Shown here: positions 17,786 to 26,231 of the stretch, one piece after another | Layout: every line of letters begins with the position of its first letter | How positions within the stretch are numbered: position 1 is the first letter of the stretch | Notes under the pieces: generated by a model | Databases searched by the model: none | Told to the model about the DNA's origin: nothing | What the model saw: the letters and a program-made list of their open reading frames with translations, nothing else | From: Microbispora catharanthi | Lineage (GTDB): Bacteria; Actinomycetota; Actinomycetes; Streptosporangiales; Streptosporangiaceae | Direction: 5' to 3' | Length of the DNA stretch: 64,000 nucleotides | Assembly (NCBI RefSeq): GCF_006334915.2 | Contig: NZ_VDMA02000007.1 | Span: 248,001-312,000, forward strand | Made by a program: the position numbers and the translations under genes

Positions 17786-19303
17786 CTACGGGCGGTTCCC
17801 GCGGCTCGGCCGCAGGATGTAGGCGGCGAGCACCGCGGCCCCGGCGACGGCCTGCGCCGCGACGTACGGCGCCACCGAGGCGGGCCGCGACGCCAGCGCG
17901 GAGAGCGCGGGCAGGGACCCGAACAGCGCGAGGTCCACGCCGGTCAACGCCCAGATCAGCGGTCCCGTCGGCACCGCGCCACCCGGGGTGTCGATGACCG
18001 GCATGGAGTGGTCGACGGGCCGCCGCCGGGCCATCCGCAGCGCGCCCGCCGCGAGCGCGGGGGCGGCGGCCGGCCCGAGCGCCCACCAGGCCCCCGCCGG
18101 CAGCGTGCCCGCGGCCTGGAGGCCCACCAGGGCGAGCGCCGACCAGGAGGCGGCCAGCAGCGCGGGCAGCACGGCCCGGGCGGCCGTCGCCGCCCTGCCG
18201 TCCACGGCCAGCATCCGGGCCAGGGCCGGGTCGCCGCCGTCGCGCCGGACCCCTCCGGTGCACATCGCGGCAGCGGTCAGCGCCCCGCACAACAGCATCC
18301 CTGCGGCTCCGGACCCGCCTCCGATGGCGTTCGCGCAGACGGCGGGCAGGGCCGCCGCACCGAGCAGCGCCGCAAGGCGGCCCGGCCGCCTGCCCACCCG
18401 CAGCCACTCCTGCCAGGCCAGCGCGGGCGCCGGGCCGAGCCGCGACAGGAGGCGGGGCCAGGGGCGGGAACGCAGCGCACGGCCGCGCCAGTGGGCGTCC
18501 TCCGCGACCCAGGTGAGCATCCCGGGATCCAGCGTGGTCGCCGCCGAGGTCACCCGCGCCGTCCTGGTAGAGGAGGCCAGGATCCGGTGGGCGGGGATGC
18601 GGGCGAGCGCCGTCCAGGCCTGCCGTACGAGGAAGGCGGCCACGACGGAGGCGACGCCCGCGGCCGCCACGCCCAGGGACGCGGGCGCCTCCGCGACGGC
18701 GGCGAGGATCCGGCGGCCGGGGCCCGCGCCGAGGACGGCCGCGAGCACGGCCACGGAAAGAGCCCCGGCGATCAGAAATTGCAGCCGGGCGTCCGACGCC
18801 GGGGACTGCTGGCCGAGCACCGCCGTGGCCATGCCGCCCACGCCCGCCGCGACACCGAGCACCAGCGCCGCCGCGAGACGCACACCGAGCTGATCGGGGG
18901 CTCCGAACACCGACAGCGCGGTCAGCCCGAGCGCCGCCCCGGCGAGCACCGCCGCCGACAGCAGGAGCAGCGCCGTACGGCCGAGCACGGCCCGGCGGGG
19001 CAGCGGCGACGTCACCAGCCACGAGGCGTCGGCGGCGGGCAGCACGACGGGTCCGAGCGCCCGCGCCAGGGCGAGGAAGCCCGCGTAGGCCGCCGCGACC
19101 AGGGCGAGCCCGGGGCCGAGCCGCGCGGGGTCGGCGTGGTGGGCCAGCCCGGCGAGCGCCTCCGCGACCGGGCGGCCGAGCACCGCGGCGGCGACGAGCA
19201 GGCCGAAAACGCCGGTGTAGCGGTCCGAGAAGGTCGCCGGCCGCCCACGGCGGGCGCGGAGGTAGGCGAGGGCGGGGTGCGTCCGCGCGGCCGCCGGGAT
19301 CAC
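17786..19303 (-). CDS. ABC transporter permease-like membrane protein
   Basis: A 505-residue polytopic protein (roughly ten to twelve hydrophobic segments, very Ala/Leu-rich) encoded directly behind an ABC ATPase with a GTGA overlap. It probably forms the membrane part of an ABC-2-like exporter. A long cytoplasmic stretch in the middle includes DPGMLTWVAEDAHWRGRALR. GTG 19303 is fixed by the overlap with the ATPase stop. The frame is open further upstream but there it only shadows the ATPase. The substrate is unknown. Similarity to characterised permeases is weak, so the assignment rests largely on context. Confidence 0.8.
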   Translation of the reverse strand: MIPAAARTHPALAYLRARRGRPATFSDRYTGVFGLLVAAAVLGRPVAEALAGLAHHADPARLGPGLALVAAAYAGFLALARALGPVVLPAADASWLVTSPLPRRAVLGRTALLLLSAAVLAGAALGLTALSVFGAPDQLGVRLAAALVLGVAAGVGGMATAVLGQQSPASDARLQFLIAGALSVAVLAAVLGAGPGRRILAAVAEAPASLGVAAAGVASVVAAFLVRQAWTALARIPAHRILASSTRTARVTSAATTLDPGMLTWVAEDAHWRGRALRSRPWPRLLSRLGPAPALAWQEWLRVGRRPGRLAALLGAAALPAVCANAIGGGSGAAGMLLCGALTAAAMCTGGVRRDGGDPALARMLAVDGRAATAARAVLPALLAASWSALALVGLQAAGTLPAGAWWALGPAAAPALAAGALRMARRRPVDHSMPVIDTPGGAVPTGPLIWALTGVDLALFGSLPALSALASRPASVAPYVAAQAVAGAAVLAAYILRPSRGNRP

Positions 19304-19926
19304 GACGCCGCCCGCAGCGTGATCACACGGGCTCCCGCGTCCTGCGCCAGCCGCGCGTCGTGGGTGGCCATCACGACCGTGCCGCCCTCGGCGGCGTAAC
19401 CGCGCAGGATCCCCGCGAGGCGCTGCCTGAACCCGGCGTCCAGGCCGCGCTCCGGCTCGTCGAGCAGGAGCAGGCGGCTCGGCCGGAGCAGCGCCATCGC
19501 CAGCGACAGCCGCTGCCGCTGGCCGGTGGACAGCGACAACGGGGCGAGATCGGCCCGGGCGCTCAGCTCGAAGGTCTCCAGCGCCTCGTCGGCCGTCAGG
19601 CGGGCGTCCTGCTGGACGGCCCTCATCAGCTCCAGGTGTTCGCGGACGCTCAGACCCGGATACCAGGCGGGCTCGTCGCCGGCCTGCACGACCCGCCGCC
19701 AGAAGTCCGGCAGGTCCGCAGGCGGCCCGCCGAGAACGTCGATCTCGCCGCGCGGCGAGGGGTGCAGGCCGGCCAGGCATCGCAGCAGCGTCGACTTCCC
19801 TACGCCGTTCTCCCCCATGACGGCGACGACCTCGCCCGGAGCAGCGGTGAGATCGACGTCGCGCAGCACGGGCACGCCGCCCAGATCCAGCCCGACCCCG
19901 CGGGCCGTGATGATCGCGTTCGTCAT
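19300..19926 (-). CDS. ABC transporter ATP-binding protein
   Basis: A 208-residue short ATPase. Walker A is GENGVGKSTLLRCLAG, the Q loop is in VVQAGDEP, the signature is LSLSTGQRQRLSLAMALL, Walker B is LLLLDEPERGLD and the H loop is VVMATHDARLAQD. It pairs with the permease encoded downstream through a 4-base overlap and powers export from or across the cytoplasmic membrane. The CcmA-like short form and the helical-domain sequence are consistent with ABC-2 type exporters. No regulator lies beside it. Confidence 0.93.
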   Translation of the reverse strand: MTNAIITARGVGLDLGGVPVLRDVDLTAAPGEVVAVMGENGVGKSTLLRCLAGLHPSPRGEIDVLGGPPADLPDFWRRVVQAGDEPAWYPGLSVREHLELMRAVQQDARLTADEALETFELSARADLAPLSLSTGQRQRLSLAMALLRPSRLLLLDEPERGLDAGFRQRLAGILRGYAAEGGTVVMATHDARLAQDAGARVITLRAAS

Positions 19927-20023
19927 GCCCCGAGCCTACGCGCGGGCGCCGCACCCCTGTCCGCCCGTCTCCGGGCCGGAGCGCCTAGCGTGGATCTTCC
20001 AGAGGATCGGTGGAGGTCGGGCA

Positions 20024-20202
20024 GTGCGCGTGCTACTGAGCTGAACGGGTCGTGGGGCGGGACCACCCTGGCGGGAGCCTGGGCCGCCCACGCGGGGATC
20101 GCACTCGCGATCGTGCCGCCGGTCCTCCTGCTCACGCGGTGGTTGTGGCGGGAGGGGGCCCGCCGCGGGCCCGCCTCACGGGGGACGCCCGACGGAGCGT
20201 AG
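20024..20202 (+). pseudogene. possible small single-pass membrane protein gene with a frameshift
   Basis: GGTGGAGG (20009-20016) leads at seven bases to GTG 20024, but that frame reads only six codons before TGA. One frame back, with no start codon of its own, runs a convincing small membrane protein: about 20 hydrophobic residues (AWAAHAGIALAIVPPVLLL) followed by TRWLWREGARR and a stop at 20200-20202. A one-base slip would join the two into a protein of about 59 residues. It could be a mutation, a sequencing error or chance. No slippery heptamer is visible. The rest of the gap 19927-20212 holds nothing else recognised. Confidence 0.35.
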
Positions 20203-20212
20203 AGCCGCGCGC

Positions 20213-21325
20213 TCAGCCGCCGGAGGTGGGGTCCTCGGCTCCGGCGCCGGGGATCGTCATGTCGTCGGGGTCGTCGAGCCAGCCGTGCGGCAGCGACACC
20301 TTCGACCTCTCGCCGCTCTTGCCGCGCGGGCCGTCGGCCTCCTCCGGCCACGGCTGGTCCGCGTCGAGCTCGGCCACCCGCTCGGCCATCTCCGGCAGGC
20401 GGGTGACCGAAGTGAGGGCGCGTCGGGTCTCGGCTCCGACGACGAAGCCCTTGAGATACCAGCCGACGTGCTTGCGGAAGTCGGCGAGCCCGTGCGACTC
20501 ACTGCCGATGACCTCGCACAACAGCTCGGCGTGGCGCAGCATCATCGCGCCGACCTCCCCCAGACGGGGACGGACGCGCTCGGCCGAGCCCCGGAAGGCC
20601 AGGTCGAGGTCGCGGAACAGCCACGGCCGCCCCAGGCAGCCCCGCCCGATCACGACTCCGTCGCAGCCGGTCTCCGCGACCATGCGCAGCGCGTCGTCGG
20701 CGCTCCAGATGTCGCCGTTGCCGAGCACCGGGATCTCCGGCACCGCGTCCTTCAGCCGCTTGATCGCGTCCCAGTGCGCGGTGCCGCCGTAGTGCTGGCG
20801 GGCCGTACGGGCGTGCAGGGCGACGGCGGTGAGGCCCTCCTCCACGGCGATCCGTCCCGCCTCGACGTAGGTCAGGTGGTCCTCGTCGATGCCCATGCGC
20901 ATCTTCATCGTGACCGGCAGCGGCCCGGCACCGGCCACCGCCTCGCGCAGGATCGCGCGCAGCAGGTTCCGCTTGTACGGCAGGGCCGACCCGCCGCCCC
21001 TGCGGGTGACCTTGGGCACGGGACAGCCGAAGTTCAGGTCGATGTGGTCGGCCAGGTCCTCCTCGGCGATCATCCGCGCGGCCTTGCCGATGACGGCCGG
21101 ATCGACCCCGTACAACTGGATGCTGCGAGGGGACTCGTCCGCGCCGAACCGGATCATCTGGAACGTCAGCGGCACCCGCTCGACCAGCGCCCGCGATGTG
21201 ATCATCTCGGACACGAACAGGCCGCCGCCCTGCTCCCGGCACAGCGTGCGGAAACCGATGTTCGTGATGCCCGCCATGGGAGCGAGCACCACCGGGGGCC
21301 AGACCTCGAGCGCGCCGACTTTCAC
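20213..21325 (-). CDS. dus: tRNA-dihydrouridine synthase (DusB-like)
   Basis: A 370-residue FMN enzyme that reduces specific uridines in tRNA to dihydrouridine with NADPH. The TIM-barrel start is VLAPMAGITNIGFRTLCRE, the catalytic Cys lies in DLNFGCPVPKVTRRGGGSAL, tRNA-contacting residues are in MKMRMGIDEDH, and the phosphate-binding GNGDIWSADD and DGVVIGRGCLGRPWLF follow. The helical C-terminal domain is complete. The start is GTG 21325. Sitting close to two tRNA genes is probably coincidental. It is divergent from the ACT-domain gene, with about 100 bp between. Confidence 0.95.
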   Translation of the reverse strand: MKVGALEVWPPVVLAPMAGITNIGFRTLCREQGGGLFVSEMITSRALVERVPLTFQMIRFGADESPRSIQLYGVDPAVIGKAARMIAEEDLADHIDLNFGCPVPKVTRRGGGSALPYKRNLLRAILREAVAGAGPLPVTMKMRMGIDEDHLTYVEAGRIAVEEGLTAVALHARTARQHYGGTAHWDAIKRLKDAVPEIPVLGNGDIWSADDALRMVAETGCDGVVIGRGCLGRPWLFRDLDLAFRGSAERVRPRLGEVGAMMLRHAELLCEVIGSESHGLADFRKHVGWYLKGFVVGAETRRALTSVTRLPEMAERVAELDADQPWPEEADGPRGKSGERSKVSLPHGWLDDPDDMTIPGAGAEDPTSGG

Positions 21326-21427
21326 TCATTCATTGTCCCCGCTGCCGGCGGTGAGCCGTACAAGATCATGGACGTGAGGCTTTTGCCCCGGTTAATCTGA
21401 CCTGGACCAACGGTGGGGGAGGTCGTC

Positions 21428-22090
21428 ATGCTGCTGCGGCTGAGAATCGCCTTGCCGGATCGTCCGGGCTCGCTGAGCCAGGTGACCGGGGTCCTCGGGT
21501 CCGCGGGTGCCGACATCACGCAGGTGACGGTGCTCGACCGGGGCGGCGGCCGCGCCCTCGACGACTTCACCGTCTACTGGCCCGACGCCGCCCCCCGCGA
21601 GGACCTCGTACGGGCCCTGCACGGCGTGGACGAGGTCCGGATCGAGGGCATCTGGGGCACCAGGGAGGCTCCCGGCACCTATCCGGAGCTCGAGATCCTG
21701 AAGTTCCTCACCACGGCGGGCGACCGCGCGCTCGGCACGCTGATCGACTCCATGCCGGTGCTGTTCAGCGCCGACTGGGCGGCGGCGGCGACCGAGAAGG
21801 ACCCGCGCGTCACCGTGTACGCGAGCTGGCGGGCACCCGAGGACATTCCGTTCCCCGAGGAGACCCCGCCCCGGCCGACGGCCGCCACGCTGCCGTCCGG
21901 CCTGCACGTGATCGTCGCGCCGCTGCCGCCGCTGGCGCTGTCGCTGATGCTGGCCAGGGCGGAGGGGCCGGACTTCCACCGCAACGAGGTGCACCGGCTC
22001 ACGCGGATCCTGGAGATCTTCCTGACCCTGCCCGCGATCGAGCGGGGAGCCGACCGCGCGTTTCGCAGACCGAGCGCCCGGCCGTTCTGA
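21428..22090 (+). CDS. ACT-domain protein
   Basis: A 220-residue protein. Residues 2-75 form a typical ACT fold (LRLRIALPDRPGSLSQVTGV followed by AGADITQVTVLDRG), which usually binds amino acids. Residues 90-200 are a less characterised module that resembles the C-terminal part of similar actinobacterial proteins and contains LPSGLHVIVAPLPPLALSL. No catalytic domain is visible, so it may be a regulatory or sensing protein. ATG 21428 follows GGGGGAGG at six bases, and the upstream in-frame GTG 21413 has no ribosome site of its own. Confidence 0.82.
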   Translation: MLLRLRIALPDRPGSLSQVTGVLGSAGADITQVTVLDRGGGRALDDFTVYWPDAAPREDLVRALHGVDEVRIEGIWGTREAPGTYPELEILKFLTTAGDRALGTLIDSMPVLFSADWAAAATEKDPRVTVYASWRAPEDIPFPEETPPRPTAATLPSGLHVIVAPLPPLALSLMLARAEGPDFHRNEVHRLTRILEIFLTLPAIERGADRAFRRPSARPF

Positions 22091-22144
22091 GTACACACCG
22101 CAGCCGAAAACCCGGTACAGTAGCCACGTCGCCGCAAGGCGGAC

Positions 22145-22216
22145 GCGGAAGTGGCTCAGTGGTAGAGCATCACCTTGCCAAGGTGAGGGTCGCGGGTTCG
22201 AATCCCGTCTTCCGCT
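22145..22216 (+). tRNA. tRNA-Gly (anticodon GCC)
   Basis: A complete cloverleaf: acceptor GCGGAAG/CTTCCGC, anticodon loop TTGCCAA giving GCC, T loop GGTTCGAATCC. CCA is not encoded. TACAGT at 22116-22121 may be the -10 box. The 72-base sequence is identical to the copy at 54420-54491. Confidence 0.97.
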
Positions 22217-22246
22217 CCGAGAGGTCACGATTATGGGCCTCGCTCT

Positions 22247-22317
22247 GGTGGAGTGGCCGAGAGGCGAGGCAGCGGCCTGCAAAGCCGCGTACACGGGTTC
22301 AAATCCCGTCTCCACCT
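22247..22317 (+). tRNA. tRNA-Cys (anticodon GCA)
   Basis: Acceptor GGTGGAG/CTCCACC, anticodon loop CTGCAAA giving GCA, T arm CGGGTTCAAATCCCG, discriminator T. CCA is not encoded. It lies 30 bp after tRNA-Gly and is probably on the same transcript. Confidence 0.96.
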
Positions 22318-22327
22318 CTGTTTTCCG

Positions 22328-22369
22328 ATCCGGTTCCGGATGTCGGCACGCATGTCATGCGTGCCGACA
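22328..22369. repeat. two adjacent palindromes after tRNA-Cys
   Basis: ATCCGG-TT-CCGGAT (22328-22341) directly abuts TGTCGGCACGCATG (22341-22354) and its exact complement CATGCGTGCCGACA (22356-22369), a 14-bp perfect inverted repeat with a one-base centre. It may end the tRNA transcript, but there is no U-tract. A binding-site or recombination role is also possible. Confidence 0.6.
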
Positions 22370-22551
22370 CCTCCGCTTCCACCAGCGTCGGCCCTCCGAG
22401 CGGGCTGGTGACGGGCCATCGTGAGCACCTTGGCGAGCAGGCCGTCCGGCAGGGGCGGGTACAGCGTCGGCCTGCGCCACACGTACTTCCCCAACGTGGG
22501 CGACCAGGGCATCCGCGCGCCGCACCCGAAGGGCGCGGCGCGTTCCGGCAT
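22370..22551 (-). pseudogene. possible truncated coding remnant beside tRNA-Cys
   Basis: Reading leftwards from ATG 22551, codons have the strong third-position G/C bias of real genes here (GARMPWSPTLGKYV, RRPTLYPPLPDGLLAKVLTM). The bias fades near 22390, and the frame then runs through the palindrome and antisense to tRNA-Cys. It looks like the N-terminal part of a gene cut off at the tRNA, or a chance frame. No family is recognised. Confidence 0.3.
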
Positions 22552-22645
22552 GCGAGGGACAAGTCGAGGTAAGGCTTCTTCTCAACGTCCGATAACGGGC
22601 GCACACTGAAAGGGACACAACAGGCGATTCAGCGTGGAGTAGCTC

Positions 22646-23407
22646 GTGCACGGTCAGATGCCTCCAGCGATGCCCATGCTCTCTCGTGGCAAGCATCGCA
22701 ATCCCAGCAAGGGCGCCTGCTTCATGGAGTTCGCGTCCTACCTCGCAGGTGAGCGGTGGAGCGACCATCCGTCGTGCACACACCCGCTGCTCGCCGGGCT
22801 CGCCCGCCTCGTCAACGACCACACCTCCGACGCCGCCCGGCCCCGCTTGGCCGAGCTGATCCCGTCGGTGATCGGCCTGACGGGCGACGATCCGTGCCTC
22901 GACGCGCGGATCGCCCTGTGCTCGGCCAGGGCCGCGCTGCCGGTCGTCGCGCACGAGCGCCAGCTCGCGATGGCGGTCTCGATCCTGTCGGCCGAGCACG
23001 TGCTCGCCGAGCTGGAGGGCCGTTCCGCCGGGGATCTGGACGAGCGCAGCAGGCAGGCGCTGGCCCAGGTGCCGGACGCCGCCCGCTGGGCCTACACCTT
23101 CGGGCGTGGCGTGCGGGTCTCACCCAAGGGCTTCCGCAGGTACGCCGCGCCCAACACCGTGCAGCTCGCGGTGCGGGGCATCGCTCAGGCGTGCGTGCCC
23201 GACCCCGATCGGCTGCTGCGCGACCTGCTGGCCGACGCGATCGACGACTGCTGGGCCCTGCTGCGTCCCGCTGCCGGATTCGACGCCGGGACCGCCGTCG
23301 ACTCCGCCGTCGAATCCGCCACAAGGGCCGGCGCCGAACCCGCCCCCGCTGCGATCGATCCCGCACGCTGGGCGGACGCCTGCCGCCTCACCGGCATGTC
23401 GGCCTGA
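22646..23407 (+). CDS. conserved actinobacterial hypothetical protein
   Basis: A 253-residue protein of unknown function that I recognise as a widespread actinobacterial type. It opens with PAMPMLSRGKHRNPSKGACF followed by MEFASYLAGERWSDHPSCTH, and has LIPSVIGLTGDDP in the first third. The second half is mostly helical with Ala-rich segments and ends in an Ala/Pro-rich linker before DPARWADACRLTGMSA. No transmembrane segments or secretion signal are seen. The start may be GTG 22646 or ATG 22658. The conserved HPSCTH pattern could bind metal, but this is a guess. It converges on the PAP2 gene. Confidence 0.8.
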   Translation: MHGQMPPAMPMLSRGKHRNPSKGACFMEFASYLAGERWSDHPSCTHPLLAGLARLVNDHTSDAARPRLAELIPSVIGLTGDDPCLDARIALCSARAALPVVAHERQLAMAVSILSAEHVLAELEGRSAGDLDERSRQALAQVPDAARWAYTFGRGVRVSPKGFRRYAAPNTVQLAVRGIAQACVPDPDRLLRDLLADAIDDCWALLRPAAGFDAGTAVDSAVESATRAGAEPAPAAIDPARWADACRLTGMSA

Positions 23408-23496
23408 CCACCCCGGCCACCGGCTCGCCGCTGAGCCGGTGGCCGAGAGCAGTGGCCGTACGCAGGTGGCCGTGAGCCGGTGACCGTGTGGGCCGG

Positions 23497-24261
23497 TCAG
23501 GTCAGCGCGGCCCCGCGTACGGCCCGCTTCGGCGCGGCGCGCCGCGACGCCGTGATCGGCCGCAGCAGCAGGGCCTGGGCGAGCACGACCACGCAGAAGA
23601 TCCCGAGCACGTAGCCCCAGCTCACGTCCGTCAGATGGTGCATGCCCCGATAAAGCCTGGACAGGCCGACCGCCAGGGCCGCTCCCGCGCCGAGCAGCCA
23701 CCACAGCGCGTTCAGGATCGCGTGGCGGTGTGTGTGCAGGGTCAGCACGAGCGCGGTGCCGCAGTAGAACGCCACGGCGGCACTGGTGTGCCCCGACGGA
23801 TAGCTGGACGTGGGCGGCGCGGGATCGAGATGCGGCACGTGCGGGCGGGCCCGCTGCGCGAACACGGTCGCCAGCAGGAAGATCGCCGACTGGGCGCAGA
23901 CGACGGCCACCAGGAAGACCGACTCCCGCCAGCGCCGGTAGACGACCCGGAAGAGGATCGCCATGATCGTCGTCACCACGATGATCACGGGCGTGTCGGA
24001 CAACATCGAGCCGTAGTGGGTCACCTCGTTCCAGAACGGCGTGCGCTCCTGGGCGATCTCGCGGCTGACCGCCTCGTCCTGCGCGACGAGCGTCGAGTGC
24101 TCCAGGACCTTCGTGAGCAGCAGGCCGAGCCCGAGGGTCACCAGGGCCATGAGCGCGAGCGGGAGCAGGACCCGCCGCGCCGCCTCCGCGGCCACTCCTC
24201 GAGCGGGCGCCGAGGAGGACCGGGCGCTCCGGGCCGTGCCACGATTACGAACGGCGTCCAA
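23497..24261 (-). CDS. PAP2-family membrane phosphatase
   Basis: A 254-residue integral membrane phosphatidic-acid-phosphatase-type enzyme. Signature motifs: FAQRARPHVPHLDP (first, with the Lys of KxxxxxxRP not conserved), SSYPSGHTSAAVAFY (second, with His) and SRLYRGMHHLTDVSWG (third, with the nucleophile His). It probably dephosphorylates lipid phosphates such as undecaprenyl pyrophosphate or phosphatidate. The start is TTG 24261, six bases after AAGGAGG and inside the end of the upstream PAP2 gene (17-bp overlap), so the pair is co-translated. It is the last gene of a three-gene operon. Confidence 0.9.
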   Translation of the reverse strand: MDAVRNRGTARSARSSSAPARGVAAEAARRVLLPLALMALVTLGLGLLLTKVLEHSTLVAQDEAVSREIAQERTPFWNEVTHYGSMLSDTPVIIVVTTIMAILFRVVYRRWRESVFLVAVVCAQSAIFLLATVFAQRARPHVPHLDPAPPTSSYPSGHTSAAVAFYCGTALVLTLHTHRHAILNALWWLLGAGAALAVGLSRLYRGMHHLTDVSWGYVLGIFCVVVLAQALLLRPITASRRAAPKRAVRGAALT

Positions 24262-25018
24262 TTCGTCCTCCTTCGGGGGCGATTTCCCTCTTCGTCTCGG
24301 GCCCGACGCCCTCGCGTAACGGCTGGGCGGGCCGGCGGCCCACGTCGCGGCGGCGCCAGGTCTCGAAGGCTGCGGCCGTGGCGGTCACCACCGCCACGCC
24401 GAACACCAGCCCGCCCACCACGTCGCTGAACCAGTGCACGCCGAGCGCGATCCGGCTGAAGCCGACCGCCAGCGGGATCAGCACGGCGAGCGTCCAGGCG
24501 AGCACCCGCCCGCGCTCCCGCACGAGGGGCAGGACGAGCAGCAGCAGGATCCCGGCGCCGAGCACGGCGTTGACCGTGTGTCCCGAGGGGAACGACGCGC
24601 CGGGGGCGATGGCGACGGGGTCCGGCAGGCTGGGCCGGGCCCGCGCGACGATGACCTTCAGGGCGAGGCCGAGCAGGCCGCCGACCGTGATCGTGGTGGC
24701 CGCCCACAGGGCCAGGTTGTAGGCGCGGCGCCAGACCAGCCAGGCGACCGCGGCGCCGACCGCGATCCGCCAGGTCAGCGGCGCGAAGACGTCGCTGACC
24801 AGTTCCATCAACCGGGCGAACCCGGGGTTGCCGATCGCGTAGGCGTGCAGGTCCCGCGCCGCGCCCTCGTCGATCTCGGTGAGCGGGCCGAAGGAGGTCT
24901 TGACGAAGACCAGCAGCACCGTGAACGGCACCCCGATCAGCGCCAGCGCCGCCGTCGCCACCGTCAGCCGCAGGCCGAGTCCGTGCTCGGGGTCGAGCCG
25001 CCTGCGCCACCAGCTCAT
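24245..25018 (-). CDS. PAP2-family membrane phosphatase
   Basis: A 257-residue membrane phosphatase with all three PAP2 signatures complete: KVIVARARPSLPDP (KxxxxxxRP), ASFPSGHTVNAVLGAG and SRIALGVHWFSDVVGG. About six helices are predicted. ATG 25018 overlaps the upstream stop (ATGA). The C-terminal 40 residues are a charged cytoplasmic tail that overlaps the start of the next PAP2 gene. It probably handles isoprenoid or glycerolipid phosphates. The two neighbouring PAP2 proteins are clearly different sequences, not a recent duplication. Confidence 0.93.
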   Translation of the reverse strand: MSWWRRRLDPEHGLGLRLTVATAALALIGVPFTVLLVFVKTSFGPLTEIDEGAARDLHAYAIGNPGFARLMELVSDVFAPLTWRIAVGAAVAWLVWRRAYNLALWAATTITVGGLLGLALKVIVARARPSLPDPVAIAPGASFPSGHTVNAVLGAGILLLLVLPLVRERGRVLAWTLAVLIPLAVGFSRIALGVHWFSDVVGGLVFGVAVVTATAAAFETWRRRDVGRRPAQPLREGVGPETKREIAPEGGRIGRRS

Positions 25019-26013
25019 CGGCCGCTCCCGACCGGCTGCCGCTCCCGCGGCGATGCCGGGGCGGGGCCGGGGTCGGGTTCGGCCGGCTCGCCGCGGCCCG
25101 CGCGGCAGGCCTCCAGCTGTGCCGAGAAGGAAAGGCCGAGGAAGAGCGCCATCGAGCTGAGGAACGACCACAGCAGCAGCGCCATGACCGCCGTGAGCGG
25201 GCCGTACGTCGCGCCGAAGGTGTGGCTGCTGGCGGTGTAGAGCGCGAGCAGCCAGGTGAACAGCGTCCACAGCAGCACGGCGACCGTGGCCCCGACCGCG
25301 AGCCAGGTGTGCCCCGGCTGCTTGCGCCGGGGCGAGGAGCGGAACAGCACCGAGATCGACAGGACGGCGAGCAGGAAGCCGATCGGCCAGCGCAGCCAGC
25401 CCCACAGCCGCTGCACCGTGTCGCTCCAGCCGTAGACGTGCGCCGCGGCCTCCCCGACCGCGGCGCCGCCGACCAGGATGACGAAGCCGACGCTCATGAA
25501 GAGGCCCGCAGTGACGGCCATCAGCAGCGCCCTGCCGTACTTGGCCAGGAAGGGGCGGTCGCGCTCGATTCCGTAGATGCGGTTGGCCCCGCGTTCGAAC
25601 TGGCCCATGGCGGTCGTCAGCGACACCAGCGCGGTCAGCAGGCCGAGCCACAGGGCCAGCTTCTCCCCCGCGCCCGAGGCGTGGTGGCTCTGGTCGAGCG
25701 TCTCCTGGATGACCTGCGAGCCCGCGCCGGGGGTCAGCTGCCGCAGGGTGAGCTCGAGGAGCCGGCCGAAGCTTTCCTGGTGCAGCACCGAGCTCAGACC
25801 CACGACGGCGATCGCTCCCGGAATGATCGCGAGGCAGGTCTGGAAGGCGAAGGAGCGGGCGTTGCTCGTGCCGTCGCCATACCTGAACCGGACGTACGCG
25901 TCACGGATGAGGTGCCAGCCGCCGTACCGTCGTATGGCGGCGTAGGCGTCGTCGGCCGACAGTTCGTCGCCGCTCATGCTCCTGGTCTCCGGCACCGGGG
26001 TCGCGGTTCCCAT
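25015..26013 (-). CDS. YihY/BrkB-family inner-membrane protein
   Basis: A 332-residue membrane protein of the YihY/virulence factor BrkB family (Pfam Virul_fac_BrkB). Six hydrophobic segments occur, and the family hallmark lies in NARSFAFQTCLAIIPGAIAV and YGPLTAVMALLLWSFLSSMA. Function is unsettled, and proposed roles involve envelope or lipid processes, which fits its operon with two lipid-phosphate phosphatases. The start is ATG 26013 preceded by GAGGAC. A longer frame upstream is Pro/Gly-rich and unlikely. It is the first gene of a three-gene overlapping operon running leftwards. Confidence 0.9.
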   Translation of the reverse strand: MGTATPVPETRSMSGDELSADDAYAAIRRYGGWHLIRDAYVRFRYGDGTSNARSFAFQTCLAIIPGAIAVVGLSSVLHQESFGRLLELTLRQLTPGAGSQVIQETLDQSHHASGAGEKLALWLGLLTALVSLTTAMGQFERGANRIYGIERDRPFLAKYGRALLMAVTAGLFMSVGFVILVGGAAVGEAAAHVYGWSDTVQRLWGWLRWPIGFLLAVLSISVLFRSSPRRKQPGHTWLAVGATVAVLLWTLFTWLLALYTASSHTFGATYGPLTAVMALLLWSFLSSMALFLGLSFSAQLEACRAGRGEPAEPDPGPAPASPRERQPVGSGR

Positions 26014-26175
26014 GTCAGTCCTCACATCGTCAGGGGGTGGGGACCCGCCGGGGCCGGGTCGCGGGCCGGCCTCGGCGGGTCCCCGCAGAACCACCGACTA
26101 CCCCGATCACGATGCTTGGAACGCCAGGCCTTTCAGAAGATCCCTTGACCTGGGCGACGGCTCTCCCGCGACGCG

Positions 26176-26209
26176 CCGGAGGACCGGCCCGACCGGGCCG
26201 GTCCTCCGG
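26176..26209. terminator. strong 15-bp hairpin terminator
   Basis: A perfect 15-bp stem (26176-26190 against 26195-26209) with a GACC loop, 22 bp beyond the stop of the secreted protein gene read leftwards. There is no T-run in that direction. Confidence 0.75.
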
Positions 26210-26231
26210 GTCGCCGTTTTCGCGCCGCCGG

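Noticed and set aside
20024-20045. Programmed -1 frameshifting for the small membrane protein
   Set aside because: There is no slippery heptamer or downstream pseudoknot. Mutation or chance is simpler.
22145-22317. Prophage or integrative element at the tRNA genes
   Set aside because: No integrase gene or second copy of a tRNA 3' end was found within the window other than the complete tRNA-Gly duplicate.
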